Made by a program: the position numbers and the translations under genes. Shown in pieces: positions 15,968-23,165 of a stretch of 26,981 nucleotides of DNA (within the stretch, counting starts at the first letter, position 1; each line of letters begins with the position of its first letter). Origin of the DNA: an uncultured Lachnospiraceae bacterium (lineage in GTDB: Bacteria; Bacillota; Clostridia; Lachnospirales; Lachnospiraceae); contig CAJTZB010000012.1 of the NCBI GenBank assembly GCA_910583815.1, forward strand, positions 1 to 26,981, given 5' to 3'. The notes beneath the pieces are model-generated. The model ran no database searches, was not told the origin of the DNA, and saw nothing but the letters and a program-made list of their open reading frames with translations.

Positions 15968-16414
15968 TTATGCCAAAGCTTTATAGAATTCTGCAACCTT
16001 TTCTGCTTTCTCAGGAAAATGAGCATTTAAATACATTAAATATTGCAATGAGCTTCCTTCGTAAGGATGCAGATCTCCAAACAAATTGACTTCATAACAA
16101 TTTCGGATTACATTGATAATGCAGTCCTCGACATGATCCTCTTTGCAGTCCTTGCATTCCTTAAGAATATGCGCGATTGCTATTTCCAATTCGATTTCAT
16201 CAAATACCTTGAAATCCATTGTCGGAATACGGCTAGAACCACCAGATACCTCTCTTTTTGGCTCTTTTTTGTACTCCTGTATGCATTGTTTTGCAAAACC
16301 TATTGTGCAGGCCTTTCCCTGGCACTGACCGCATACATCCTCGCCCTTACAGCAATGCTCTAAATCATGTTTGATTATTTCGGCATTCAGACCTTTCTTA
16401 TGTGCGGCTTCCAT
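15968..16414 (-). CDS. Small Cys-rich conserved hypothetical protein
   Basis: A 148-residue cytoplasmic protein that I cannot assign to a known function. The N-terminal part is rich in cysteines (HCCKG, VCGQCQGKACTIGFAKQC), which suggests a metal or iron-sulfur site. The middle has IAHILKECKDCKEDHVEDCIINVIRNCYEVN and the C-terminus is helical with YLMYLNAHFPEKAEKV. I remember similar hypothetical proteins from Lachnospiraceae. A strong ribosome site (AAAGGAGGT, 6 bases before the ATG) and a near-consensus promoter of its own indicate solid expression. It lies downstream of the alarmone synthetase on the same strand. Confidence 0.75.
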   Translation of the reverse strand: MEAAHKKGLNAEIIKHDLEHCCKGEDVCGQCQGKACTIGFAKQCIQEYKKEPKREVSGGSSRIPTMDFKVFDEIELEIAIAHILKECKDCKEDHVEDCIINVIRNCYEVNLFGDLHPYEGSSLQYLMYLNAHFPEKAEKVAEFYKALA

Positions 16415-16468
16415 ATGCTACCTCCTTTAGTCCTTACTAAAATCCATTTTGATAAATAGCGGAAATAT

Positions 16469-16498
16469 ATCATAGCATATCCATTTTTCAGTTGTCAA
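16469..16498 (-). promoter_or_regulatory. Strong promoter of the Cys-rich protein gene
   Basis: On the minus strand there is a perfect TTGACA (16493-16498), an 18-base spacer and TATGAT (16469-16474). It sits within 45 bases of the stop codon of the upstream alarmone synthetase, so the Cys-rich gene can be expressed independently. Confidence 0.8.
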
Positions 16499-16511
16499 GT
16501 AACACTTCCTT

Positions 16512-17396
16512 TTACTTTTTGACCGCCTGCCCTTTTTCTGCCTTCTCAAACCAAAAACTTCGGAGTCCTTTTCCCTTTGCCGGATGCGCCTGATGTACCT
16601 GCTCTTTTTTTCCTTCTTCTCTTTCTTCTTTCTTCTCTTCCGGCTGCTCCTCGGAAGGTGTTTCAAGTACGTCTTCCTCTTCTGTTATCGTTCCATACAG
16701 TTCCCTCAGTCCAAAGTCCATTTCACTGTCTTCCGCCTCTTCTTCCCCTGAATAAAGGCGGATTTCCTCATTGATTGCAAGCATCTTCTGGTCAAGGAAT
16801 GCAACCAAATCAGCACATTCTTTTAACTCGCGGCGAATACTGGCAGGCGCATTGCCTTCAAATTTATAATACATTTTATGCTCTAAACTTGCCCAAAAAT
16901 CCATCGCAATTGTACGTATCTGAATTTCCACTTTTGCATTCACAACCATATTAGTCAGAAAAATCGGCACGGACACAATCATATGGTAGCTTTTATAGCC
17001 ATTCTCCTTGGGATTTTCAATATAATCCTTGACTTTCAGAACCGTAACATCGCTTTGCTTTGCAATCAGGCTGGCAATCCGGTAGATATCTGAGGTAAAG
17101 GAACAGATAATGCGGATTCCTGCCACATCATTGATATATTTGATGATGTTCTCCATCGTCACTTCACGCTCGTTGTGCTTCAGTTTTTTTGCAATGCTCT
17201 CCGGCGATTTGATTCTGGATGTAATATGTTCAATCGGGTTATACTGATGCGCCATCTTAAACTCGTTGTTCAAAATCTCCAACTTTGTATTGACTTCTCT
17301 AAGCGCTGCATCATAAATCAGCCGCATACGCTCCCACTCTTCAAATACATCCGCCGGCGTTTTATAAATCTTTGAAATTTTTGTTGTTTCTTCCAT
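16512..17396 (-). CDS. relP: Small alarmone synthetase (YwaC/RelP type) with charged C-terminal tail
   Basis: A 294-residue (p)ppGpp synthetase that transfers pyrophosphate from ATP to GDP or GTP. The sequence resembles Bacillus YwaC/RelP more than YjbM/RelQ. NPIEHITSRIKSPESI, INDVAGIRIICSF, VKVKDYIENPKENGYKSYH and EIQIRTIAMDFWASLEHK are its blocks, covering nucleotide binding and the catalytic Glu. The hydrolase domain of long Rel proteins is absent. Residues after about 222 form a tail rich in Glu and Lys, ending basic (KGKGLRSFW ... KAEKGQ), which YwaC (about 210 residues) lacks. The start follows AAGGAG at a slightly long spacing. Upstream a perfect TTGACA (17448-17453, minus) lacks a good -10. 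Confidence 0.88.
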   Translation of the reverse strand: MEETTKISKIYKTPADVFEEWERMRLIYDAALREVNTKLEILNNEFKMAHQYNPIEHITSRIKSPESIAKKLKHNEREVTMENIIKYINDVAGIRIICSFTSDIYRIASLIAKQSDVTVLKVKDYIENPKENGYKSYHMIVSVPIFLTNMVVNAKVEIQIRTIAMDFWASLEHKMYYKFEGNAPASIRRELKECADLVAFLDQKMLAINEEIRLYSGEEEAEDSEMDFGLRELYGTITEEEDVLETPSEEQPEEKKEEREEGKKEQVHQAHPAKGKGLRSFWFEKAEKGQAVKK

Positions 17397-17572
17397 TCAA
17401 TACATTCTCCTTTTTAATTCCATAGCATCTATTGTTATGCAGTTCTTTGTCAACAGAACATACTTCACAAATCTGTTTTTCTTTCTTCTGCCTTAAGCAT
17501 ACCACACAATTATGAACAAAGTTTTAAAAATCTAATTCTTAATCAAGAATTAATTCTTTCTTTATTTCTTGG

Positions 17573-17611
17573 AAGTTCCGGCTGCTGTGATACCTATTGC
17601 TGCTGTTTTTA
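17573..17611 (-). repeat. Degenerate copy of the CAGCARC/CGGAACT element
   Basis: Read on the minus strand it begins AAAAACAGCAGCAATAGG and ends CAGCAGCCGGAACTT. Both end motifs of the elements at 8128 and 18963 are present, but the base of the stem is not complementary, so it looks decayed. It lies after the GH27 terminator in the gap before the alarmone gene. The rest of that 227-base gap is AT-rich and holds only an 8-base inverted repeat at 17533-17552. Confidence 0.55.
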
Positions 17612-17623
17612 CTTTTATTTCAG

Positions 17624-17673
17624 AAAAAGACAGCCCTAGCAGCGCTTCTTGACGCTGCTAGGGCTGTCTTTTT
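17624..17673 (-). terminator. Strong terminator of the GH27 gene
   Basis: A 21-base perfect inverted repeat (17624-17644 and 17653-17673) with core GACAGCCCTAGCAGCG and an 8-base loop, followed by TCTTTTTCTG on the minus strand. It begins a few bases after the alpha-galactosidase stop. Runs of A and T on both sides mean it could work in both directions. Confidence 0.85.
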
Positions 17674-17678
17674 TATTT

Positions 17679-18950
17679 TTATTCAGACAAATACTCCAGT
17701 TTCCACGCTTTTGCCTCATGTCTTGCAAGGCTTACTTCAAAGCTTCCCTCTATCGTGCTTTCTTCACCGCTCCAAAGCTCTGCTGCCTTATAAGTTCCAT
17801 AAAGCTCTAAATCAGCCAAGGAAAGCATTATGCTTCCTGGCTCCTCTCCAGCATGGAAGAGGGCTGCATACTGCCCACCATCTGCAGCTGCCGCAGTCCA
17901 AAGGATATACTCTGTTCCATCTATCTTCCTTCTCCATACTTGATGAGAATGGCGAGCATTTTTATGCATTCCAAGGATGCGCTCATTGGTCAGCAGGCTC
18001 ATTGTAAACTCATCAAATCCTGTCATTTCGCCGCCAATCATAAGAGGAGAACGGAAAATACTCCAAAGCGTCATCATCGTGACTTGTTCGTTCTTTGTGA
18101 ATTTAGTCCAGTTCTTCTTATCATAATTCTGGCGAAGCGGTCCGATCGGAAGCATATCGGCATCCGGCCAATTGCCCGCTCCGGTATGCGTACACCACTT
18201 CTCTGTACGAGAAAACATATCATAAAGCAGATCCCATTTATCCCAGAAATCATCAGTAATACGCCACATATCCGCTACCTGCTTATAAAGCTCTGCCTTT
18301 TCAAGCAATGCAGGACCTGGAGAAAGGCTAAGCACCATCTCTCTGCCGCAACCATGCAGCGCCTCGCTAAGAAGCACAAGCTCTGCCTCCTCATGAGGAA
18401 GCTCCCTTGCTATATCATCGCATTTAATAAAATCAACACCCCAAGAAGCATACAGTTCAAACAGACTGTCATAATACTCCCTTGCACCCTCTTTTGATAC
18501 ATCCACACCATACATATCAGTATTCCAGCCGCAAATACTTGCAGTTTGCGCAATCTGTCTTGCAGTCTTTTTGCTTCCCTTAATTTTTGTATTCTGATGT
18601 ACTGCCTGACGCGGAATCCCTCTCATAATATGGATACCAAACTTTAATCCCAATGAATGTATATACTCTGCAAGCGGTGCAAAACCCTTTCCTCCTGCCG
18701 AAGACGGAAAGCGGTTTTCCGCCGGAATCAGCCGGGAATACTCATCCATGCAGAGTTCCGTAAACGGCTGGTACTCATGCTCTGATGCAGTTGGATTGCT
18801 CCACTGGATATCCACAACAACATACTCCCAGCCGTGCTGCTTTAAATGCTCTGCCATAAATTCCGCATTTTTCCTTACAGTTGCTTCATCGACAGCCGGA
18901 CCATAGCAGTCCCAGCTGTTCCAGCCCATAGGCGCTCTTAATTCGTTCAT
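17679..18950 (-). CDS. GH27 alpha-galactosidase family protein
   Basis: A 423-residue (beta/alpha)8 glycosidase predicted to remove terminal alpha-galactose (or beta-L-arabinopyranose) from glycans with retention. PMGWNSWDCYG at the N-terminus is the family opening. DFIKCDD gives nucleophile D178. RITDDFWD gives acid/base D234 by the R-x3-D spacing known from human alpha-galactosidase. GNWPDADMLPIG and RSPLMIGG are further GH27 blocks. There is no signal peptide, so it acts inside the cell on imported oligosaccharides. The start at 18950 follows AGGAGG by 6 bases; a frame extension to 18998 runs into a palindromic element and is rejected. It follows the ThrE-type exporter genes on the same strand, linked through two palindromic elements. 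Confidence 0.9.
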   Translation of the reverse strand: MNELRAPMGWNSWDCYGPAVDEATVRKNAEFMAEHLKQHGWEYVVVDIQWSNPTASEHEYQPFTELCMDEYSRLIPAENRFPSSAGGKGFAPLAEYIHSLGLKFGIHIMRGIPRQAVHQNTKIKGSKKTARQIAQTASICGWNTDMYGVDVSKEGAREYYDSLFELYASWGVDFIKCDDIARELPHEEAELVLLSEALHGCGREMVLSLSPGPALLEKAELYKQVADMWRITDDFWDKWDLLYDMFSRTEKWCTHTGAGNWPDADMLPIGPLRQNYDKKNWTKFTKNEQVTMMTLWSIFRSPLMIGGEMTGFDEFTMSLLTNERILGMHKNARHSHQVWRRKIDGTEYILWTAAAADGGQYAALFHAGEEPGSIMLSLADLELYGTYKAAELWSGEESTIEGSFEVSLARHEAKAWKLEYLSE

Positions 18951-18962
18951 ACTTAACCTCCT

Positions 18963-19070
18963 ATTAATAGTTCCGTAGCACTCCCTTCCAGTACACAAAC
19001 CACTAGCTGGATTTTAGTCTCTTTTGCCCCTAAAATCCAGCTGTGTACTGGAAGGGCTGCTGCTGTTTTT
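18963..19070 (-). repeat. Palindromic element upstream of the GH27 gene
   Basis: Read on the minus strand it begins AAAAACAGCAGCAGCCC and ends GTGCTACGGAACTATTAAT, running straight into AGGAGG of the GH27 gene. It is about 108 bases, like the copies at 8128-8344, with the same ends. The core is different and strongly palindromic. Outer arms of 15 bases (18983-18997 and 19042-19056) and inner arms of 12 bases (19006-19017 and 19030-19041) are both perfect. Confidence 0.85.
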
Positions 19071-19109
19071 AGTTCCGCAACAAATCCTTCCGGATTGTTG
19101 CTGTTTTTA
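19071..19109 (-). repeat. Minimal copy of the palindromic element
   Basis: Read on the minus strand it begins in the TAA stop of the exporter gene as TAAAAACAGCAACAATCC. It has a GGAA loop and ends GGATTTGTTGCGGAACT. GCAACAATCC pairs with GGATTTGTTGC with one bulge. It abuts the larger copy at 18963-19070. Confidence 0.8.
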
Positions 19110-19586
19110 TGCCTTTTTCTCTTTTTGCTTGTCCCTTCTTTGCCTTATTATCTGAATCATATGTGCCGCCTGATAGAAAAATGCAGTTGCAAGAAGAATA
19201 CCGACTGCAATACCAAGTGCAGACTGCATCGTCTGGATACCGACTTCCCGAAACTGTTCTCTGTCTCCACTGACCAGATGGCTCATTGTATAATAGAAAC
19301 TGCCGCCCGGAATCAATACAATGATAGCAGGCAAAAGGAAAATAATCGATGGTGCTTTTTTGAGGCGTGCAGAAATTTCTGCATAAATGGTTGCAAGTAC
19401 CGACGGAATCAGGTTGCTTAAAAATAAATCCCCTTTCAGCCATTTGACACACAACAGATAAACTCCGCAGATAACGGTTCCTGACACAGCCGCATACAAA
19501 AGACGTTCCTTCTTTATATTAAAGAAAATCGAAAAACCTATCGTTCCGACAAACGCCGAAAGCAGTGAAACCACATAATCGCTCAT
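19107..19586 (-). CDS. ThrE_2/YjjB-type exporter subunit
   Basis: A 159-residue membrane protein with four predicted membrane segments (for example VVSLLSAFVGTIGFSIFF and FLLPAIIVLIPGGSFYYTM). It corresponds to the small, C-terminal half of threonine/serine exporters of the ThrE family, as in Escherichia coli YjjB. The PGGSFYYTM block after the third segment is typical of the family. Its start overlaps the stop of the larger subunit by four bases (ATGA), so translation is coupled and the two proteins form one transporter. Family members export small amino acids or dicarboxylates; the substrate here is unknown. The stop codon is the first part of a palindromic element. Confidence 0.88.
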   Translation of the reverse strand: MSDYVVSLLSAFVGTIGFSIFFNIKKERLLYAAVSGTVICGVYLLCVKWLKGDLFLSNLIPSVLATIYAEISARLKKAPSIIFLLPAIIVLIPGGSFYYTMSHLVSGDREQFREVGIQTMQSALGIAVGILLATAFFYQAAHMIQIIRQRRDKQKEKKA

Positions 19587-20344
19587 GGAAGCAGCCCTCC
19601 CAGCACAAGGAGCGAAACCGCCATGCCGCCCGCAATTGCAAGAGCAACTAAAATAGCTTCCACCAGACGGAACAGGCCGGTCATAATATCCCCATACAGC
19701 ATGTCCCGAATGGAATTCACCATAACAAGCCCCGGAATAAACAACATAATATCTCCAATCATCACCTTGTCCACATGCTGCCCAATACCAAGCCTGACAA
19801 GGAGAATTGCAAGCACTCCGGCAAACGTTGTCATAACGACTGTATGCACAAGCTGATTTGTACTCTTCTTTCTTGTATAACGATTTGCTGCAAAAACAAA
19901 CAAAGAAATCAGAGCTGCTGCCAGCCCATCCAAAAGGCTTCCTCCAAAATAAATCGCAAAACTTCCGGTCGCAATAAAATAGCCAAAGCAGGAGAGCCAG
20001 CCGATATTTTTATCTTTTGAAAAAATTTCCTGCTTTTTACGTTCAATTTCTTCCATTGTCGGCTGATTGCTGCAGACATAGCGCGACAAGGCATTGAACA
20101 GCTCTAACTGATATAAATTTGTTGTTAAAGAATGTGTCCTCTTTGTCCTTGTGACTGCATGCCCCTCCTCATCTACTGCACTGACAAGGCTCAAAAAATT
20201 AATAGAGAAAACTTCCACTTTTTGAACTCCATAGCTCCTGCAGATGCGTGCAATCGTATCTTCCACACGGTTGACTGCCGCGCCGCACTCCAGCATATTC
20301 TCGCCAATATCTAACGCTATGCTCAAAACATCTTCCACCTTCAT
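19583..20344 (-). CDS. ThrE/YjjP-type exporter subunit
   Basis: A 253-residue protein forming the large half of a split ThrE-type exporter. The N-terminal 115 residues are cytoplasmic, with GAAVNRVEDTIARICRSYGV as the characteristic block. About five membrane segments follow, with the conserved FIPGLVMVNSIRDMLYGDIMTGL motif. The start at 20344 follows GGAAAGG. It is the first gene of its transcript, which continues through the small subunit and, across two palindromic elements, possibly into the alpha-galactosidase gene. Confidence 0.88.
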   Translation of the reverse strand: MKVEDVLSIALDIGENMLECGAAVNRVEDTIARICRSYGVQKVEVFSINFLSLVSAVDEEGHAVTRTKRTHSLTTNLYQLELFNALSRYVCSNQPTMEEIERKKQEIFSKDKNIGWLSCFGYFIATGSFAIYFGGSLLDGLAAALISLFVFAANRYTRKKSTNQLVHTVVMTTFAGVLAILLVRLGIGQHVDKVMIGDIMLFIPGLVMVNSIRDMLYGDIMTGLFRLVEAILVALAIAGGMAVSLLVLGGLLP

Positions 20345-20382
20345 GCAGATGCCTTTCCTTTCCGATAAAACTCACTTCCTTT

Positions 20383-20411
20383 AACATACCATGTCTTCTG
20401 TATGAAATCAA
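20383..20411 (-). promoter_or_regulatory. Promoter of the exporter genes
   Basis: On the minus strand TTGATT (20406-20411), a 17-base spacer and TATGTT (20383-20388) preceded by TGG as an extended -10. The leader would be about 30 bases. Confidence 0.6.
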
Positions 20412-20430
20412 TCATTATTTCTTCATTTAT

Positions 20431-20459
20431 TTGACACAGTTCTGACCCAAAAATATCCC
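20431..20459 (+). promoter_or_regulatory. Possible promoter of the cyclophilin gene
   Basis: A perfect TTGACA (20431-20436) is followed after 17 bases by TATCCC (20454-20459), which matches the -10 only in its first half. It is back to back with the exporter promoter. Confidence 0.4.
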
Positions 20460-20504
20460 AAAATAATCGGGACAACTTATGTTTAGAAAGAAAAGGAGGC
20501 AATT

Positions 20505-21512
20505 ATGCAAAAAAAACGTTATTTTATTCTTGTTCTCTCTCTGCTTACAGTTACTATGCTGTTTTCTGGCTGTAAGAAAAAAGACAACAACCCTGACCCG
20601 GAAGAGCTTTTATCCGGTTATCATTATGTAGAGCTGAACATTCGGGACTATGGCACTATCGTACTGGAGTTAAATGCCGACGTGGCCCCAATTACCGTAA
20701 CAAACTTTATTTCTCTTGTAGAATCCGGTTTCTATGATGAGCTGACGTTCCACCGTGTGGTTAACGGCTTTGTCATGCAGGGCGGCGACCCGGAAGGCAC
20801 CGGCATGGGCGGCTCTGCAAACACAATCCGCGGAGAATTTGCAGAAAACGGCGTACAAAACTCAATCAGCCATGTCCGCGGTACAATTTCTATGGCTCGT
20901 TCCTCAGACTATGACAGTGCTTCCTCTCAGTTCTTCATTGTACAAAAAGATTCTACTCCATTGGATGGATATTACGCTGCTTTTGGCAAAGTCATTGCTG
21001 GTATGAACTTGGTAGACCTTATCTGTGTTTCAACACCTGTTGAAGATGATGAAGGAAACGTCCTTGCAGAAAACCAGCCACATATCAGCCTTGCGCGTGT
21101 TATTACAAAAGAAGAAGCTGACGCAGCAGTAGAAGCAGATATTGTACGTCCCGACCCTGTCGCAGTACTTTCCTTTAACCTTGTGAATTCAATAGAAGGA
21201 TTGGAAACACTGGCAAACTGGAATATTGATGAAAATGCAGAGCTGTTTTTAATCTCTTCTGACACTGACTTGCTCTCTCTTTCCTTATATCGTGTAGACC
21301 TTTCTGAAGGTCTGGAAGAAGGAAGCGGCACTTTGCTTACCTCTTGCTCCAATATAGGAAAAGGTGACATGATTTCCCTCTCTCTTGTAGTTCCAGAGGG
21401 CTTCCCGGATACCATGTTAGTAGCCGAAGAGCATAACGGTGCTACCGCAAAATATTTAATCAGTTACGATGGCTTAAACGGCGGCGCTAATCTTGTTCCG
21501 CTTGTTGATTAA
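20505..21512 (+). CDS. Lipoprotein cyclophilin-type peptidyl-prolyl isomerase
   Basis: A 335-residue extracellular lipoprotein predicted to catalyse cis-trans isomerisation of peptidyl-proline bonds in secreted proteins. The signal ends in lipobox LFSGC, with C23 as lipid anchor. The cyclophilin domain spans about 38-200, with FHRVVNGFVMQGGDP, FFIVQKDSTPLDGYYAAFGKV and the active-site Arg in FHR. About 135 further residues follow, predicted mainly as beta strands (SFNLVNSIEGLETLANWNID, then LLSLSLYRVDLSEG). I do not recognise them, and they may be a substrate-binding or wall-facing domain. The start follows AAGGAGG by 6 bases. The aroA gene lies downstream on the same strand across a structured 155-base gap. 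Confidence 0.88.
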   Translation: MQKKRYFILVLSLLTVTMLFSGCKKKDNNPDPEELLSGYHYVELNIRDYGTIVLELNADVAPITVTNFISLVESGFYDELTFHRVVNGFVMQGGDPEGTGMGGSANTIRGEFAENGVQNSISHVRGTISMARSSDYDSASSQFFIVQKDSTPLDGYYAAFGKVIAGMNLVDLICVSTPVEDDEGNVLAENQPHISLARVITKEEADAAVEADIVRPDPVAVLSFNLVNSIEGLETLANWNIDENAELFLISSDTDLLSLSLYRVDLSEGLEEGSGTLLTSCSNIGKGDMISLSLVVPEGFPDTMLVAEEHNGATAKYLISYDGLNGGANLVPLVD

Positions 21513-21519
21513 TTTTTAT

Positions 21520-21633
21520 GACACCAAGGTCAAAAGGTCGGAAATCCGATGCAAGCTTGCTTATGGAAGGATTTTTGACCCTTTGACCCGCCAAAAACAT
21601 TCGTAATCTGGTATCAACTACTATTTGGGTGTC
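21520..21633. repeat. Nested palindrome between the cyclophilin and aroA genes
   Basis: GGTCAAAAGGTC (21528-21539) pairs with GACCCTTTGACC (21577-21588) with one wobble. Inside are the small hairpin TCGGAAATCCGA and the perfect palindrome GCAAGCTTGC. An outer pairing of GACACCAA (21520-21527) with TTGGGTGTC (21625-21633) can enclose the whole. There is no T-run after the stem, so it is not a standard terminator. It lies in the leader of aroA, ending about 35 bases before its start. Confidence 0.65.
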
Positions 21634-21667
21634 AAAACCCCATAACTCCAGAAAGGAATTACCTTTT

Positions 21668-23020
21668 ATGACGGATATTGCAATCAAGCCTTTTCACCGC
21701 AAACAGAAAAATAGCTTTCTGACAGAAGTTCCAGGCTCAAAAAGCATTACCAACCGGGCTTTTCTTCTTGCCGCCCTTGCTGACGGAAAAAGCACGCTTA
21801 CCGGCGTTCTGTTTTCAGATGATTCCAGACATTTTCTCTCCTGTCTGATTTCCCTCGGTTTCCGCGTGGAAATAAACGAACCAGAGCAAACCGTTATTAT
21901 TTATGGAGAAGGCGGCAATATCCCAAATAAAAATGCTGTGATTGATGTTGGAAGCGCCGGCACTGCTGCCAGGTTTCTTACAGCATTCCTTGGCATTTCC
22001 AAAGGCACTTACCGCATTAACTCTTCTGAGCAAATGAAAAAACGCCCAATGAGCGAATTGTTTGACTCCCTTTCTTCCTTGCACAGCAGCATCCGCTTTG
22101 AAGAAAGGGAGGGCTTCCTTCCTGTAACTATCTGCAACTCTTCTGTTCCTCGTTCATCAAAAACGACCGTGAACATTGATAAAAGCAGCCAGTTTCTGAG
22201 TGCATTGCTGATTTCTTCCTGCCTGTTCCAGACCGATTTTACTATAGAAATAAATGGAACACATGGTATGGCATATATTGATATGACCATTGCAATGATG
22301 GAACAATTCGGTGTGCAGGTAATCCGGCAAACCGAAACTACATTTCTCATTCCCGCAGGGCAGCACTATAAGGCAAGAGACTACCAAATTGAACCCGATG
22401 TTTCGGCTGCCTGCTACTTTTATGCAATGGCACCATTGCTTGGTATTTCTATGACCGTAAAAAATTGCTTTGCGGCAATTACAAATCCGCAAAGCAAACT
22501 TGATGCTTACGGCGCATCCTCTCATTATTCGCTTCAAGGAGACATCCGTTTTCTGCAGCTGCTAGAACAGATGGGCTGCACGCTTCTTGACACGCCGAAC
22601 GGCATCTGCGTCACAGGAAATAAGCAATGCCGTTTTTCCGGTATTCATGCAGACCTTAGCTCCTGTTCTGACCAGACAATGACACTTGCCGCAATTGCAC
22701 CATTTGCCGACGGCCCGACTACAATTACCGGCATCGGGCATATTCGTTATCAGGAATGCGACCGTCTGCACGCGATTCTGACGGAGCTCACCCGCCTTGG
22801 TGTTTCGTGTGAGGAACTTCCTGACGGTATCTTGATTATTCCAGGTACTCCAAAAGCGGCAGAGATTGAAACCTATCAGGATCACCGTATGGCAATGGCA
22901 TTTTCCTTAATTGGGCTTCGTACAGAAGGAATTGTGATAAAAAATGCAGAATGCTGTTCAAAGACATTTGAACATTTCTTTGAAGTACTCGAAAACCTGT
23001 ACACTGACGCTGCCTGTTGA
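21668..23020 (+). CDS. aroA: 3-phosphoshikimate 1-carboxyvinyltransferase (EPSP synthase)
   Basis: A 450-residue enzyme of the shikimate pathway, joining phosphoenolpyruvate and shikimate-3-phosphate on the way to aromatic amino acids. GSKSITNRAFLLAALADG at the N-terminus holds the substrate-binding Lys, Ser and Arg. GSAGTAARFL corresponds to the phosphoenolpyruvate loop. DQTMTLAAIA, RYQECDRL and QDHRMAMAFSL are the C-terminal domain signatures with the catalytic Asp and Glu. The loop reads GSAGTAAR rather than the GNAGTAMR of Escherichia coli, a divergent form. The start at 21668 was chosen because AAAGGA lies 11 bases upstream. A GTG at 21629 would lie inside the palindrome and lacks a ribosome site. 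No other shikimate genes are adjacent. Confidence 0.92.
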   Translation: MTDIAIKPFHRKQKNSFLTEVPGSKSITNRAFLLAALADGKSTLTGVLFSDDSRHFLSCLISLGFRVEINEPEQTVIIYGEGGNIPNKNAVIDVGSAGTAARFLTAFLGISKGTYRINSSEQMKKRPMSELFDSLSSLHSSIRFEEREGFLPVTICNSSVPRSSKTTVNIDKSSQFLSALLISSCLFQTDFTIEINGTHGMAYIDMTIAMMEQFGVQVIRQTETTFLIPAGQHYKARDYQIEPDVSAACYFYAMAPLLGISMTVKNCFAAITNPQSKLDAYGASSHYSLQGDIRFLQLLEQMGCTLLDTPNGICVTGNKQCRFSGIHADLSSCSDQTMTLAAIAPFADGPTTITGIGHIRYQECDRLHAILTELTRLGVSCEELPDGILIIPGTPKAAEIETYQDHRMAMAFSLIGLRTEGIVIKNAECCSKTFEHFFEVLENLYTDAAC

Positions 23021-23041
23021 TTAAATTGCTATTTCCTTAAA

Positions 23042-23161
23042 ATTTGGTTATCAAAAGCCCCCTTTGGGGCATAACCGATACAAATATGTGTGCTTGCAAG
23101 TAAACTTGCAGCACCACATATTGTATTCGGTTAGTGCAAAGCACTCTTTTGATAACCGAAT
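23042..23161. repeat. 120-base palindromic element that can fold into a four-way junction
   Basis: A closing stem of about 16 pairs (23042-23057 with 23146-23161) encloses three hairpins with almost no unpaired bases. Hairpin 1 is CCCC-CTTT-GGGG (58-69). Hairpin 2 is long: TAACCGATACAAATATGTG (23072-23090) with 23115-23133, capped by GCAAGT-AA-ACTTGC. Hairpin 3 is GTGC-AAA-GCAC (23134-23144). It lies between the convergent aroA and radical SAM genes. There is no T-run typical of a terminator, though it might stop transcription from both sides. Confidence 0.85.
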
Positions 23162-23165
23162 CTCC

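Noticed and set aside
18951..18998. Extended start for the GH27 protein
   Set aside because: The extra residues would be encoded by the palindromic element, while AGGAGG sits 6 bases before the ATG at 18950.
21629..21667. GTG-started extension of AroA
   Set aside because: It lies in the palindromic leader without a ribosome site, and homologous N-termini begin close to the ATG at 21668.
23042..23161. Four-way junction as a tRNA or an integron attC site
   Set aside because: The arms are far longer than tRNA arms and there is no T-loop consensus. For attC, the conserved RYYYAAC/GTTRRRY core pairs and any integrase or cassette genes are missing.
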